Below, in pieces: positions 24,512 to 32,945 of a DNA stretch of 64,000 bases; within the stretch, counting starts at the first letter, position 1; each line of letters opens with the position of its first letter. The DNA comes from Thermoplasmata archaeon (lineage in GTDB: Archaea; Thermoplasmatota; Thermoplasmata; RBG-16-68-12; SOIM01). Where the stretch lies: NCBI GenBank assembly GCA_023140195.1, contig JAGLME010000004.1:72578-136577 (forward strand). The letters are read 5' to 3'. Both the position numbers and the translations under genes were made by a program. Under the pieces are notes generated by a model. The model was not told the DNA's origin. It ran no database searches and saw only the letters and a list, made by a program, of their open reading frames with translations.

Positions 24512-24959
24512 CGGATTGACCCTCGAAGTCCTTTCTCAACGGATAATAGTCAACATCATCTGGTAGTAGAATGCGCCTGAGATCTGGATGACCTTCGAAT
24601 GTGATGCCCATCATGTCGTAGGCCTCTCTCTCGGGGAAGTCGGCCGCCCTCCAGATCTCGCTCAAGGAAGCGATCTTGGGGTCATCCTTAGGGACCTTGA
24701 CGTGCAGCTCGACCATGTATTCCTCGAGATAGGATGTGAGGTGGTAGACGCACTCAAAATCCTCAGGCCAGTCCAGGGCTGTGACAAGGTTGAGATGTTC
24801 GCAGTGAAGCTCGTCCCTCAAGAACTTACAGAACGGAAAGATGGAATCCCTGGGGACCGAGACCCTGACAAGATCCTCTCTTGGGAACACGATGTCGCTG
24901 ACTAGGTCTCCGAAATGTTCCCTGAGCGCTCCCGCAACTTCAGTCCCCTTCATCCTCAC
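24504..24959 (-). CDS. nuoC: Complex I-like subunit C (30-kDa)
   Basis: Peripheral-arm subunit of 151 residues with the family segment SEIWRAADFPEREAYDMMGITFEGHPDLRRIL near residue 100. It is a single NuoC, not fused to NuoD. It is the first gene of the minus-strand operon; GATATATG at 25008-25015 is a good TATA box about 50 bases upstream. The start is GTG at 24959 or the ATG two codons later. Confidence 0.92.
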   Translation of the reverse strand: MRMKGTEVAGALREHFGDLVSDIVFPREDLVRVSVPRDSIFPFCKFLRDELHCEHLNLVTALDWPEDFECVYHLTSYLEEYMVELHVKVPKDDPKIASLSEIWRAADFPEREAYDMMGITFEGHPDLRRILLPDDVDYYPLRKDFEGQSDE

Positions 24960-25007
24960 AAGCCCCGATGATTGTCCGCTCTGAAAGGTTCGATGAATAC
25001 TCGTTTT

Positions 25008-25015
25008 GATATATG
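25008..25015 (-). promoter_or_regulatory. TATA box for the nuoCDHIJJKLMMN operon
   Basis: On the minus strand CATATATC lies in an AT-rich stretch and predicts transcription start near 24985, giving a leader of about 26 bases before nuoC. Confidence 0.5.
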
Positions 25016-25153
25016 TTCATTTTGTCTGTCGGGGCAGGTTTGGATGCTGAATATGTCGGTGTAATAATGTCTCATGTCTGATTATCGACATCTAAAGACT
25101 GGCTATCGACGCAAACAAAAATGCATAGTGTGATGTAAGAGTGTCCAAAAGAC

Positions 25154-25188
25154 ATGCCGGACTACCGGGGTGGCCCCGGTAACACGGC
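25154..25188. other. GC-rich hairpin downstream of the HTH gene
   Basis: ACCGGGG-TGG-CCCCGGT (25164-25180) is a perfect 7-bp inverted repeat with a 3-base loop. It lies within an outer GCCG/CGGC pair and starts 14 bases beyond the HTH stop codon. It stands out from the AT-rich surroundings. It may be a terminator-type hairpin for the HTH gene or part of a small structured RNA; no oligo-T run follows it. Confidence 0.45.
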
Positions 25189-25193
25189 TGGGA

Positions 25194-25517
25194 CTAACGA
25201 TTATGTTCGTCCAGGACGTGGATTCGGAGCTGCTTGCAGATGACGCACATTCTATCGATTCTGGCCGTAGTGGAGATCCCGTTGGTCAGATCCTCTCCCA
25301 AGGCCCGAATCTTCTTCTCGATGTCGGGATGTCGGTCAATGAGGGTTGGGTCACCTCTTTTGTCACTGAAATAATGACTCACGGCGGCTTGGCTTATTCC
25401 AAGAATCTCCGAAACCTCTGTCTGGTTCTTCCCCGCTTCTTCCATCAGGATCTTTGTAAGACCCCTCCTGATGGTCGGGAGAACTTTGTGCGAGTCAATC
25501 TCGCATGGTTGTGTCAT
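25194..25517 (-). CDS. XRE-like HTH transcriptional regulator
   Basis: 107-residue DNA-binding protein. The helix-turn-helix NQTEVSEILGISQAAVSHYFSDKRG spans about residues 31-56. A C-terminal RMCVICKQLR offers a CxxC that might bind metal or sense redox state. It resembles the archaeal predicted regulators of the COG2522 type. It lies between the divergent nuoC and nuoA genes, which makes it the obvious candidate regulator of the complex I genes; that is inference. Its promoter has TATA at 25551-25558 with a palindrome directly upstream. Confidence 0.82.
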   Translation of the reverse strand: MTQPCEIDSHKVLPTIRRGLTKILMEEAGKNQTEVSEILGISQAAVSHYFSDKRGDPTLIDRHPDIEKKIRALGEDLTNGISTTARIDRMCVICKQLRIHVLDEHNR

Positions 25518-25550
25518 GGTAACACGACGTTATACTCTAGCAAACCGGTT

Positions 25551-25558
25551 CTATATAA
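25551..25558 (-). promoter_or_regulatory. TATA box of the HTH regulator
   Basis: TTATATAG on the minus strand, about 37 bases before the ATG at 25517, predicts transcription start near 25528. Confidence 0.5.
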
Positions 25559-25564
25559 TTGTAA

Positions 25565-25584
25565 TGAAATGACGTGTCGTTTCA
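25565..25584. promoter_or_regulatory. Imperfect 20-bp palindrome, possible operator
   Basis: TGAAATGACGTGTCGTTTCA matches its own reverse complement at 16 of 20 positions (TGAAA-n-GAC..GTC-n-TTTCA). It sits next to the TFB-recognition side of the HTH gene's TATA box. A related ACACGACGTTA lies at 25532-25542 between the TATA box and the ATG. Autoregulation is inference. Confidence 0.4.
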
Positions 25585-25679
25585 CATAATCCCAAAGGCG
25601 ATTTTCGTAAGTCTGGCATACTATTCTCCCATAAACTGACATTCGCATGCAATTCGGTGATTTTCGAGGGGTAGAATAC

Positions 25680-25689
25680 TTTTTATAAT
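25680..25689 (+). promoter_or_regulatory. TATA box of nuoAB
   Basis: TTTTTATAAT is centred about 26 bases before the ATG of nuoA at 25711, and there is no Shine-Dalgarno sequence between them. The nuoAB transcript is therefore predicted to be leaderless. Confidence 0.55.
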
Positions 25690-25710
25690 GATTTCCCAAT
25701 TCCTTCCCCG

Positions 25711-26073
25711 ATGCTCCTGGAAGACTATCTGCCCGTACTTGTCTTCGCGATAATATGCATCATTTTTCCGCCTGTCACCTACTTCCTAAACCGACTGTTC
25801 CGCCCGACGAAGAAGACACCTTTGAAGGACTCCACCTACGAATGCGGGGAGGTCCCGATAGGGACGGCGCACATACAATTCACCTTCCAGTACTACATGT
25901 ACGCGATACTCTTCGTGGCATTTGATGTAGTGGTCGTCTTCCTTGTTCTCTGGGCGCTGGTGTTCGACAGTAGCATGAGCTACGTGGCGCTCGCATCCGT
26001 GGCCCTCTTCGTCCTCCTGGTCGGAACGGCAGTGGGAGTCTCCCTCAAGAAAGAGAAAGAGGTCTTGATTTGA
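25711..26073 (+). CDS. nuoA: Complex I-like subunit A
   Basis: NuoA/ND3-type membrane subunit, 120 residues with three helices. The conserved YECGEVPIGTAHIQF loop after TM1 and the acidic FDVVVVFL helix are visible. It is transcribed away from the rest of the complex I genes, together with nuoB. A TATA box 26 bases upstream and no ribosome site suggest a leaderless mRNA. Confidence 0.93.
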   Translation: MLLEDYLPVLVFAIICIIFPPVTYFLNRLFRPTKKTPLKDSTYECGEVPIGTAHIQFTFQYYMYAILFVAFDVVVVFLVLWALVFDSSMSYVALASVALFVLLVGTAVGVSLKKEKEVLI

Positions 26074-26633
26074 ACGAGCAGAAGACGGGCGTCGCCGGGA
26101 TCAGCTCCGAAGAGCTCATGGGATGGATCGGGAACGGTTTTGGGAAGACGATGGAGAAGACAAGGCTGAAGGATTTCGTTAACTTCCTGACCGAGAGGCT
26201 GTGGAACTGGAGCAGGAGGAACAGCCTGTGGCCATTGCACTGGGGGTTGATGTGCTGTTCCATAGAGATGGCGGCTGCTTTCTCTCCCAGGTATGATATT
26301 GAGAGGTTTGGAGTTCTGTTCAGGTCGACCCCAAGACAGGTTGACATCCTCCTTGTTAACGGTCCGGTGAGCCGCAAGGTGGCTCCGTCAATAAGAAGAT
26401 TGTACGAGCAGATTCCCGAGCCCAAATGGGTGATCGCCATGGGGGAGTGCGCCATATGCGGAGGCCCGTACTACGATTCCTACAACATACTGGAAGGCGT
26501 GGAAAAAGTGGTACCAGTTGACGTCTACATACCAGGGTGCCCGGTAAGGCCTGAAGCCCTGATAGATGGCTTCATCCAGCTGAGGGAGAAGATAAAGAAA
26601 GAGAAGAAGGGGATGTTCCTTCAGCCGAAGTGA
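26070..26633 (+). CDS. nuoB: Complex I-like subunit B (N2 cluster)
   Basis: 187-residue subunit that binds the terminal [4Fe-4S] cluster N2, which reduces quinone. The tandem cysteines in LMCCSIEMA (near residue 63), GECAICGGPY (near 129) and PGCPVRPEAL (near 160) are all present. The start is TTG, overlapping the nuoA stop by four bases (TTGA), consistent with translational coupling. An N-terminal extension of about 30 residues precedes the family core. Confidence 0.93.
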   Translation: MNEQKTGVAGISSEELMGWIGNGFGKTMEKTRLKDFVNFLTERLWNWSRRNSLWPLHWGLMCCSIEMAAAFSPRYDIERFGVLFRSTPRQVDILLVNGPVSRKVAPSIRRLYEQIPEPKWVIAMGECAICGGPYYDSYNILEGVEKVVPVDVYIPGCPVRPEALIDGFIQLREKIKKEKKGMFLQPK

Positions 26634-26688
26634 GCCATTCTGAAGGCTCGTCTTTTACACGATTGGAGATCTTAATCAGGCGGAACCA

Positions 26689-28116
26689 ATGAAGAACAAA
26701 GTGACTGAAGAGATGCAGAAGAAGATTGTCAGCGGTCCCATTCTCAAGACCCTCTTCATGCTCAGCTGGCCCATCATGGCGACACATTTCTTCCAGATAG
26801 CCTACAACCTGATAGACACCTATTGGCTTGGAAGGGTCAGCGTGGAAGCGGTTGCGGCACCGACGCTCGCATGGCCGATGGTATTCCTGTTGATATCTGT
26901 CGCCGGAGGATTATCGGTCGCCGGCGTGGCGCTTGTCTCGCAGTACGTTGGTGCCAACGACGAGAAGGAGGTCAAGAAGTCCGCTGGTCAGGTGATAACG
27001 CTACTCACGATTGTCGGTGTGATCGTGTCGACGCTGGGAATACTGGCAAGCGACTCTATCCTTCAATTCATTGGAGCCGAACAGGAGGTCATGGACCTCG
27101 CGTCACCGTACATCAAGATAATCTTCGCCAGCATGCCCTGGATGTTCGTCATAATGTCCTATTCCTTCATTCTTCGCGGTTGGGGGGACACGAGGACACC
27201 GATGTACATCTCGGCTCTGAGCGTGGGCCTGAACATCATCCTGGACCCCGTTATGATATTCGGAGTTCAGGGACTGATCCCGTCCATGGGAGTGACCGGA
27301 GCGGCGGTCGCGACATTCATTTCCCGAACAGTGGGAGGTGTGCTGGCCCTTTATCTGCTGTTCAACGCGAAGAAGACCCTGAGCATATCCAGATCCGACC
27401 TCAAGGTCGAGAAGGAGAAGGCTAAACAGATATTCAAGATAGGGATTCCAGCGTCCATCGGGCAGGCGCTGGTCGCGTTCGGTTTCGTGGTCATGGTCGG
27501 GTTCGTTGCCAGGGCGGGAGCAGACGCGATGATGGGGAAGGAGATAATCGCTGCCTACGGCATCGGAACCAGGATAATCAGCATCATTTTCGTCATAATC
27601 GGCGGCCTCACTGGCGCTGCAATAACCATGATCGGGCAGAACCTGGGAGCTGGCAAACCAGATAGAGCAGCGAAGACCCTGCGCATGACGATCTTATCGG
27701 CCATGCTGATACTCTTCGCGTGCACCTTCACGTTCTTCGTCTTCCGCGCGGAGATATATGGAGTTTTCATTGATGACGCAGTGGTGATAGAAGAGGGAGG
27801 GACGTATCTCACGATATTCGGCCTGTCCACGATGTTCTTTGGCGTCTATGCAAGTTCGCTCTCGGCATTTCAGGGGTCCGGCCAGACAGTGCCGACGATG
27901 ATCCTTGGGTTCGTCAGGCTCTGGTTGATGAGGATTCCATTCTCTTTCCTGCTGGCGTTCCAATTCGGATATGGAATTGAAGGTCTCTGGTGGGGGATGG
28001 CGTTAAGCAACGTCACGAGCGCAGCGGCAGCCCTGGCATGGGTTTCCTTGGGCAGATGGAAGAAAGCGGTGATAGACGAGCCACCCAAGGTTGGGGATGT
28101 TGAAGGAGTGTTATGA
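26689..28116 (+). CDS. MATE-family efflux transporter
   Basis: Multidrug/toxin extrusion family protein of 475 residues with 12 membrane helices in two related halves. The opening GPILKTLFMLSWPIMATHFFQIAYNLIDTYWLGR is characteristic, and QNLGAGKPDRAAKTLR in the second half is the usual GaG motif. It would export organic cations or other compounds using a Na+ or H+ gradient; the substrate cannot be assigned. It follows nuoB by 55 bases but has an unrelated function and may have its own promoter. Confidence 0.9.
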   Translation: MKNKVTEEMQKKIVSGPILKTLFMLSWPIMATHFFQIAYNLIDTYWLGRVSVEAVAAPTLAWPMVFLLISVAGGLSVAGVALVSQYVGANDEKEVKKSAGQVITLLTIVGVIVSTLGILASDSILQFIGAEQEVMDLASPYIKIIFASMPWMFVIMSYSFILRGWGDTRTPMYISALSVGLNIILDPVMIFGVQGLIPSMGVTGAAVATFISRTVGGVLALYLLFNAKKTLSISRSDLKVEKEKAKQIFKIGIPASIGQALVAFGFVVMVGFVARAGADAMMGKEIIAAYGIGTRIISIIFVIIGGLTGAAITMIGQNLGAGKPDRAAKTLRMTILSAMLILFACTFTFFVFRAEIYGVFIDDAVVIEEGGTYLTIFGLSTMFFGVYASSLSAFQGSGQTVPTMILGFVRLWLMRIPFSFLLAFQFGYGIEGLWWGMALSNVTSAAAALAWVSLGRWKKAVIDEPPKVGDVEGVL

Positions 28117-28170
28117 GGGAACACGTGCCCCTTGCAGCAGTCTCGGATAGTCTCGAATCATCCTCCGATC

Positions 28171-29400
28171 CTAAACCACAGGACCAATACCATGTTTCTC
28201 ACCGGCCGGATCCTCAGCCTTGAGCAAGAAGACCCCTGTTATGACCAGCCAGAAAAAGCAGATCACGAACGGCAACGCGGTTATCCTATCGGGATCGGCG
28301 AACGTGGCAACAGCGGTCAGAACAAGGGGCCCAAGGACAAAACCTGCATCTCCAATCGTGCGGTACAACCCCATCGCGGTTCCCATGGTCTTCTTGTCGG
28401 AAAGATCCGCCGCCCAAGCGGCCATTGGGCCTGTAAGTCCCAGGCTTAGGCCGAAGATGAGCATGGCGACGACCAGACCGGTGAGATCCTCGGCCAAAGG
28501 TATGAAAAGACAGGACACGCCACCCAATATCAAGCTTGCCGTGAATGGGAACTTCCTTCCGTATTTATCCGCTATTATCCCCGCAGGCACGATCGTGATG
28601 AGAGATGTCAGGGCGACACCGGTCAGAACAAGACCTATGATGCCAGCGTCATATCCGAAGTTCTGGAAGGCCATGATGGGGAAGATGGTCCCAATGATCC
28701 CTCCCCTGGCGAAGAAAGCGGCCAGAGTGCCGGTATTCACGATGAGGAAGGAGCGATTGGACATGACCTTCTTGACCTCGGCCTTCACGTCCCTCTGGGC
28801 GAGTTCCTCCTTTGGGATACCTTCATCCTTCTTGATCAGAACAACATGGATCCCGAATCCGATGGCGGTCATGATGGCATAGGCAAGGAACGGTGCAGCG
28901 TTCCCGAAGTTCACCGCGACAAGACCTCCAATCCCGGGTCCTGTGACCATTCCCAAGAGCAACGCACCCACGAAGATGCTCATGTAGAAGCCTCTTCTCT
29001 GGATCTGGGTGTTCTTTGCCAGGTAGGAGGTAGACATGGTCGCATAGAAAGCCGATCCAACGCCCTCAAATATCCTGGCCAAAAGAAGTACCTGATATCC
29101 ATTGCCAAAGACCTTGTGAATGTCATATGCGAAGTATGCGATGATGGAGGCCACGATGATTATGACGAGTCCGATCGACATTGCGGTCTTGTTTCCGATT
29201 CGATCCCCGATGATTCCTGCGGGCAATGAGAGGAAGACCCTGGCAGCGGCGAAACTGCCCATCAGAGCTCCGATCATCACCCAGTCGGCGCCAAAATCCC
29301 CAGCATATGCCGGCAGGATGGGAGATATGATTGTAACGCCGGTCATAACCAGATAGATGATTATGGAAAGTACCAGCACGGTTCTCATTTCTTTGTTCAT
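28171..29400 (-). CDS. MFS transporter (drug/metabolite exporter-like)
   Basis: Major facilitator of 409 residues with 12 membrane helices. Motif A-like GIIGDRIGNKTAM follows TM2 and a second copy (GIIADKYGRKFPF) lies in the second half. It resembles the DHA1-type exporters, but the substrate is unknown. A minus-strand CTTTAATAAA (29426-29435) lies about 30 bases before the ATG, so the message is probably almost leaderless. It is convergent with the MATE gene. Confidence 0.87.
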   Translation of the reverse strand: MNKEMRTVLVLSIIIYLVMTGVTIISPILPAYAGDFGADWVMIGALMGSFAAARVFLSLPAGIIGDRIGNKTAMSIGLVIIIVASIIAYFAYDIHKVFGNGYQVLLLARIFEGVGSAFYATMSTSYLAKNTQIQRRGFYMSIFVGALLLGMVTGPGIGGLVAVNFGNAAPFLAYAIMTAIGFGIHVVLIKKDEGIPKEELAQRDVKAEVKKVMSNRSFLIVNTGTLAAFFARGGIIGTIFPIMAFQNFGYDAGIIGLVLTGVALTSLITIVPAGIIADKYGRKFPFTASLILGGVSCLFIPLAEDLTGLVVAMLIFGLSLGLTGPMAAWAADLSDKKTMGTAMGLYRTIGDAGFVLGPLVLTAVATFADPDRITALPFVICFFWLVITGVFLLKAEDPAGEKHGIGPVV

Positions 29401-29561
29401 CGGTTCTCTCTGCTAAAGTCCCCAGTTTATTAAAGCTTGCTTGGTGGGTATCGAGCTTCAGGCGACATGTTCTCAATACATCTAAATAGAGATTCAGAGT
29501 CGCCATCGGAAATTGAATAGATACTCTAGTCTGGCTTCATTAAGAGCACAGTAAGAAAACA

Positions 29562-29569
29562 CTATATAG
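29562..29569 (+). promoter_or_regulatory. TATA box of the AbrB-PhoU gene
   Basis: CTATATAG is centred about 26 bases before the ATG at 29591, the spacing expected for a leaderless archaeal transcript. A short GAGG lies in between, so a very short leader is also possible. Confidence 0.55.
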
Positions 29570-29590
29570 AAAGCACGAATTGAGGCACCC

Positions 29591-30595
29591 ATGAACCCGG
29601 AAACGAGGAAGGTACAAGTCACCGGAGGATCGACCTACATCATCTCACTCCCCAAGAGCTGGGCAGAGAGCAGCAAGATACAGAAGGGGGACAGTCTCAC
29701 GCTCTGGCCGAGGGACGATGGCCATCTCATTGTTGAACCCAGGACCATCTCGAAGAAGAAGATGGAAGAGATAACGCTCTCAGAGGAGCCGCCAACGCAC
29801 CTGCTCAGAAGGCTCATAGGACTCTACATGGCCGGCCACCGTCAGATGAAGCTGAAGACCGAGAACAGGATGAGCCAGAAGACCAGGAAGGCGATTAAGG
29901 AACTGACAAAGCGTGCCGTCGGCACGGAGATAATAGAGGAGTCCAGCGACTTCGTCCTGATACAGGATTTCCTGGACCCAAGCGATCTTCCGATGGACAA
30001 GACGGTTAGACGGATGTTCGTGATGGCGTCATCCATGTTCACGGACAGCATCATATCGGTCATGGACAGCAACATAGACCTGGCCAAGGACGTGCAATCG
30101 AGAGATGATGAGATAGATCGTCTATACTGGCTGGTCTCAAAGCAGTTCAACATGGTCCTCAACGACCCCATACTTGCATCAAAGATGGGCCTGACGAGCC
30201 CCCAGTGCATGAACTTCAGAGCGGTCGCCAGGACGATAGAGAGGATAGCGGACCACGCGTGCAAGATCGCGGCCAACTCCGCAGAACTCAAGAAGGAGGA
30301 TGTCGCACCTAGGACGTTGAAGCTCATCGATGAGTATTCGACCTTCTCGGCCGGTCTCTTCGACAAATCGATGAAATCCTTCTACGGGAAGGACCTCAAG
30401 CTTGCCAACGAGACCATGGACGTTGAGGAAGAGGGTGCAACATTCAGAAAGAAACTGGCAAGGAACATACCCAAGGCGGATTCCACAGTTGCCGTGGCCC
30501 TGGCATTCATCAGCGACAGCATAGAAAGAGTGGCGTCCTACTCGACCAATATCTGCGAGATAGCGATCAACCATGTGACGCTTGAAGAGACCTAG
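29591..30595 (+). CDS. AbrB-PhoU fusion, phosphate uptake regulator
   Basis: 334 residues. An N-terminal SpoVT/AbrB swapped-hairpin domain (about 5-50, VQVTGGSTYIISLPKSWAESSKIQKGDSL) is followed by a helical PhoU-like region (about 110-330) with the ERIADHACKIA and ERVASYSTNICEIAINH segments that bind metal in PhoU proteins. Such fusions are common in archaea and are thought to regulate phosphate uptake. No pst genes are in the window. It converges with the small membrane protein gene, overlapping its 3' end by four bases. Confidence 0.88.
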   Translation: MNPETRKVQVTGGSTYIISLPKSWAESSKIQKGDSLTLWPRDDGHLIVEPRTISKKKMEEITLSEEPPTHLLRRLIGLYMAGHRQMKLKTENRMSQKTRKAIKELTKRAVGTEIIEESSDFVLIQDFLDPSDLPMDKTVRRMFVMASSMFTDSIISVMDSNIDLAKDVQSRDDEIDRLYWLVSKQFNMVLNDPILASKMGLTSPQCMNFRAVARTIERIADHACKIAANSAELKKEDVAPRTLKLIDEYSTFSAGLFDKSMKSFYGKDLKLANETMDVEEEGATFRKKLARNIPKADSTVAVALAFISDSIERVASYSTNICEIAINHVTLEET

Positions 30596-31194
30596 TCCTC
30601 TTCCTCGGGTTCCTCTTTTGGCTCCTTGACCTCTTCTTCGTCCTTTCTAATCTTCTCACGAATGTAGGACTGGAGCATATCATGCCATCTCTTGGTGTCC
30701 TTGATCAGAAGCTCTCGGGAAACCTTCTCCTCTTCGCTGGGCAGGTACACCTCCCCGAATGCCTTCCCCGCAATACTGCCAATGAGGGATATTGGTAGAA
30801 GGAAGATTGAGGAAAGGACGACGGATTGCCTCTCCTGGTCAGTGGATCCCAGCTGGGTCATATCCTGGACAGTGCCGGTGATCAGGGGGAGGAACAGTAC
30901 GACGAATATCAGGCCAATCGCCATGCCAGTAAGGATGAACGAGCCGTAAACGGCGACCTTCTCATCAAACTCGCTGAGCATCGCCCCTGTAACGAAGCCG
31001 CAGAAGCCTGGAACGACAAGGAAGGCAAGGCCGGCATCTCCCGGGTCGATGGGCGAGAACTCCGGGAAGAAGGTGGAGAAGAAGAAGTACGTTATGATCA
31101 CAGCTGAAGCTAGGGTCCAACCCAGGACCATGAGGACAACGTAGGACCTCTTAACGGGTTTCAATTCAATAGGGCTCGACTCCTCTTGCTCCAA
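30592..31194 (-). CDS. Hypothetical four-helix membrane protein
   Basis: 200 residues, no family recognised. Four hydrophobic segments (about residues 18-38, 48-70, 78-103, 128-148) are followed by a charged cytoplasmic tail that ends in an acidic run (KEEPEEED). The start lies inside the preceding gene (29-base overlap), with no better downstream ATG before TM1. It is probably the last gene of the peptide ABC transcript, and a role with that transporter is possible but unproven. Confidence 0.7.
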   Translation of the reverse strand: MEQEESSPIELKPVKRSYVVLMVLGWTLASAVIITYFFFSTFFPEFSPIDPGDAGLAFLVVPGFCGFVTGAMLSEFDEKVAVYGSFILTGMAIGLIFVVLFLPLITGTVQDMTQLGSTDQERQSVVLSSIFLLPISLIGSIAGKAFGEVYLPSEEEKVSRELLIKDTKRWHDMLQSYIREKIRKDEEEVKEPKEEPEEED

Positions 31195-31732
31195 GGAATG
31201 ACACTCCTCTTACTACTTCGATCAGATCTATGTACTCAAATGTGTACCACATGGTCCCGAAGACATATGGATAGTATTTCCCATCATAAGTGGTGTTGAG
31301 AATCGACATGAACACTGAACCGCCACTGACCGTCATGAGGACGGGAATGGTCATCGACTCTCCCGGACGGATGATGTGGGAATCGGCCTTCTGGAGATTG
31401 AACTGGCCTACGCCAACGAGTATCTCATTCATCTTCTCCAGGAAGGGGCGGATATCGGAATAGTTGTCCATGTAGATGTAGGCCTCGATGCTGGTAACGT
31501 AAATGGTCAGACTGGACGGATTAGAGACTGTGAAAAGAACCTCCACGGTCCGGTCCTGCGACTCGTCGGTGATGAGCGGAATGCGGACCTCGGATATCAT
31601 TATGTTCTGCGGGATCTCGGAAGCGGTCTCGGTGTAGTTCAGGTAGTTGACCGAAGTGACGTATAGAAGCCCGAATGAGAGAAATGAGATGATTGTGAAG
31701 GAAATGCCGATCAAACGAACGAGCTTGTTCAC
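31166..31732 (-). CDS. Hypothetical membrane-anchored protein, LEA14-like outline
   Basis: 188 residues. One N-terminal membrane helix (about 8-28) is followed by an exported domain of about 150 residues. The pattern of the domain (TVEVLFTVSNPSSLTIYVTSIEAYIYMDN) resembles LEA14/water-stress or CARDB-like beta sandwiches that describe small ligand or protein-binding folds; this is a weak structural guess. It begins nine bases after the dppF stop and overlaps the next gene by 29 bases, so it belongs to the same transcript. Confidence 0.65.
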   Translation of the reverse strand: MNKLVRLIGISFTIISFLSFGLLYVTSVNYLNYTETASEIPQNIMISEVRIPLITDESQDRTVEVLFTVSNPSSLTIYVTSIEAYIYMDNYSDIRPFLEKMNEILVGVGQFNLQKADSHIIRPGESMTIPVLMTVSGGSVFMSILNTTYDGKYYPYVFGTMWYTFEYIDLIEVVRGVSFLGARGVEPY

Positions 31733-31740
31733 GCGAACAC

Positions 31741-32943
31741 CTAGAGTTCCTTACCGCAAACCGTGCATGCCTTCACCCGGTCCGCACATTCCTCATGATA
31801 GTTGGCTCCGCAAGAATGCTGTACCGAGGCCATGCCCTTCTTGATGGTGGCGTTGCAGTACTTGCATATCTCCTCGGTAACGTACTCGTCGTCGGGCTTC
31901 ACAATGGGCAGCTCACCGGCAAAGTGACAGAGAACGAAATGACCCGGTTCGACCTCCTTGAACTCAGGGACCTGGGACTTGCAGATGTCCTTCTTGTACA
32001 GGCATCTCGGATGGAAGGTGCAGCCGGGTGGCAGGTTGATAGGACTGGGCAGGTCACCTTTGATCTTCACTCTACCATGCTTTGCGGTCGGGTCGGGAAC
32101 GGGAACGGCGGATAGGAGCGCCTCGGTATACGGATGCATCGGGTTCTTGATGACATCTTCTGACCCGGCCAATTCCACGAAACCTCCCAGATACATGACG
32201 CCTATCCTGTCGCTCATGTACCTTGTCACGGAGACGTCGTGGCTTATGAACATGAAGGGGATACCGTACTCCTCCCGAAGGTTGAGCATGAGGTTCATGA
32301 TCCCGGCCCTGATGGAAACATCAAGCATGCTGACCGGTTCGTCCGCGACTATGAACCGGGGCCTCAGCACCAGTGTTCGAGCAATGGCAACGCGCTGTCT
32401 CTGACCGCCGCTGAGTTCGTGCGGATACCTGTACATGAACTCCTCCGGGGGTTTGAGCTCCGCATATTCAAGCGCCTTCCGAACGAGCTCCTCCCTATCC
32501 TCGATGGTGTCGCCGACACTGTGGACTATGAGAGGTTCTGCGATGGTGGCAAAGACCGAGAGCCTGGGGTTGAGGGATTCATACGGGTCCTGAAAGATCA
32601 TCTGGACGCTCCTTCTGAATCTCTTCAGCTCCCTCCCCTTGAGCCCGCCGATCTCCTGACCGTGGAACTGCATGGTGCCCCTTGTAGGTGTCTCGAGGCG
32701 GACCAGAAGCCTTCCGCACGTCGTCTTGCCACACCCGCTCTCACCCACGATGCCAAGGATCTCCCTGTCATAGATCTCGAATTCCACGTCGTTGACCGCG
32801 TGGACGTTCGTCTCCTTGCCCAGAAGGGATGCGATGAAGCCTGCCTTTATGGGGAACAGTTTGGTGAGGTTCTTCACCTCCCAGACCACTCCGGATTTCT
32901 TCCCGACTTCCTCGGTTGTAGCATCCGTGACTTCTGCTTCCAT
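31741..32943 (-). CDS. dppF: Peptide ABC transporter ATPase (DppF-like) with C-terminal zinc finger
   Basis: Cytoplasmic ATPase of 400 residues. Walker A GESGCGKTTCGRLL, Q-loop MIFQDPYESLNPR, signature LSGGQRQRVAIA, Walker B FIVADEPVSMLD and the switch HDV are intact. The DppF/OppF C-terminal region with PGCTFHPRCLYKKDIC follows. The last 41 residues (about 360-400) are unusual: CKYC-x13-C-x4-H-x2-C-x6-CTVC, a RING-like or treble-clef zinc site. The start is the ATG three bases after the dppD stop; the track adds 47 residues that overlap dppD and have no family match. Confidence 0.92.
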   Translation of the reverse strand: MEAEVTDATTEEVGKKSGVVWEVKNLTKLFPIKAGFIASLLGKETNVHAVNDVEFEIYDREILGIVGESGCGKTTCGRLLVRLETPTRGTMQFHGQEIGGLKGRELKRFRRSVQMIFQDPYESLNPRLSVFATIAEPLIVHSVGDTIEDREELVRKALEYAELKPPEEFMYRYPHELSGGQRQRVAIARTLVLRPRFIVADEPVSMLDVSIRAGIMNLMLNLREEYGIPFMFISHDVSVTRYMSDRIGVMYLGGFVELAGSEDVIKNPMHPYTEALLSAVPVPDPTAKHGRVKIKGDLPSPINLPPGCTFHPRCLYKKDICKSQVPEFKEVEPGHFVLCHFAGELPIVKPDDEYVTEEICKYCNATIKKGMASVQHSCGANYHEECADRVKACTVCGKEL

Positions 32944-32945
32944 GT

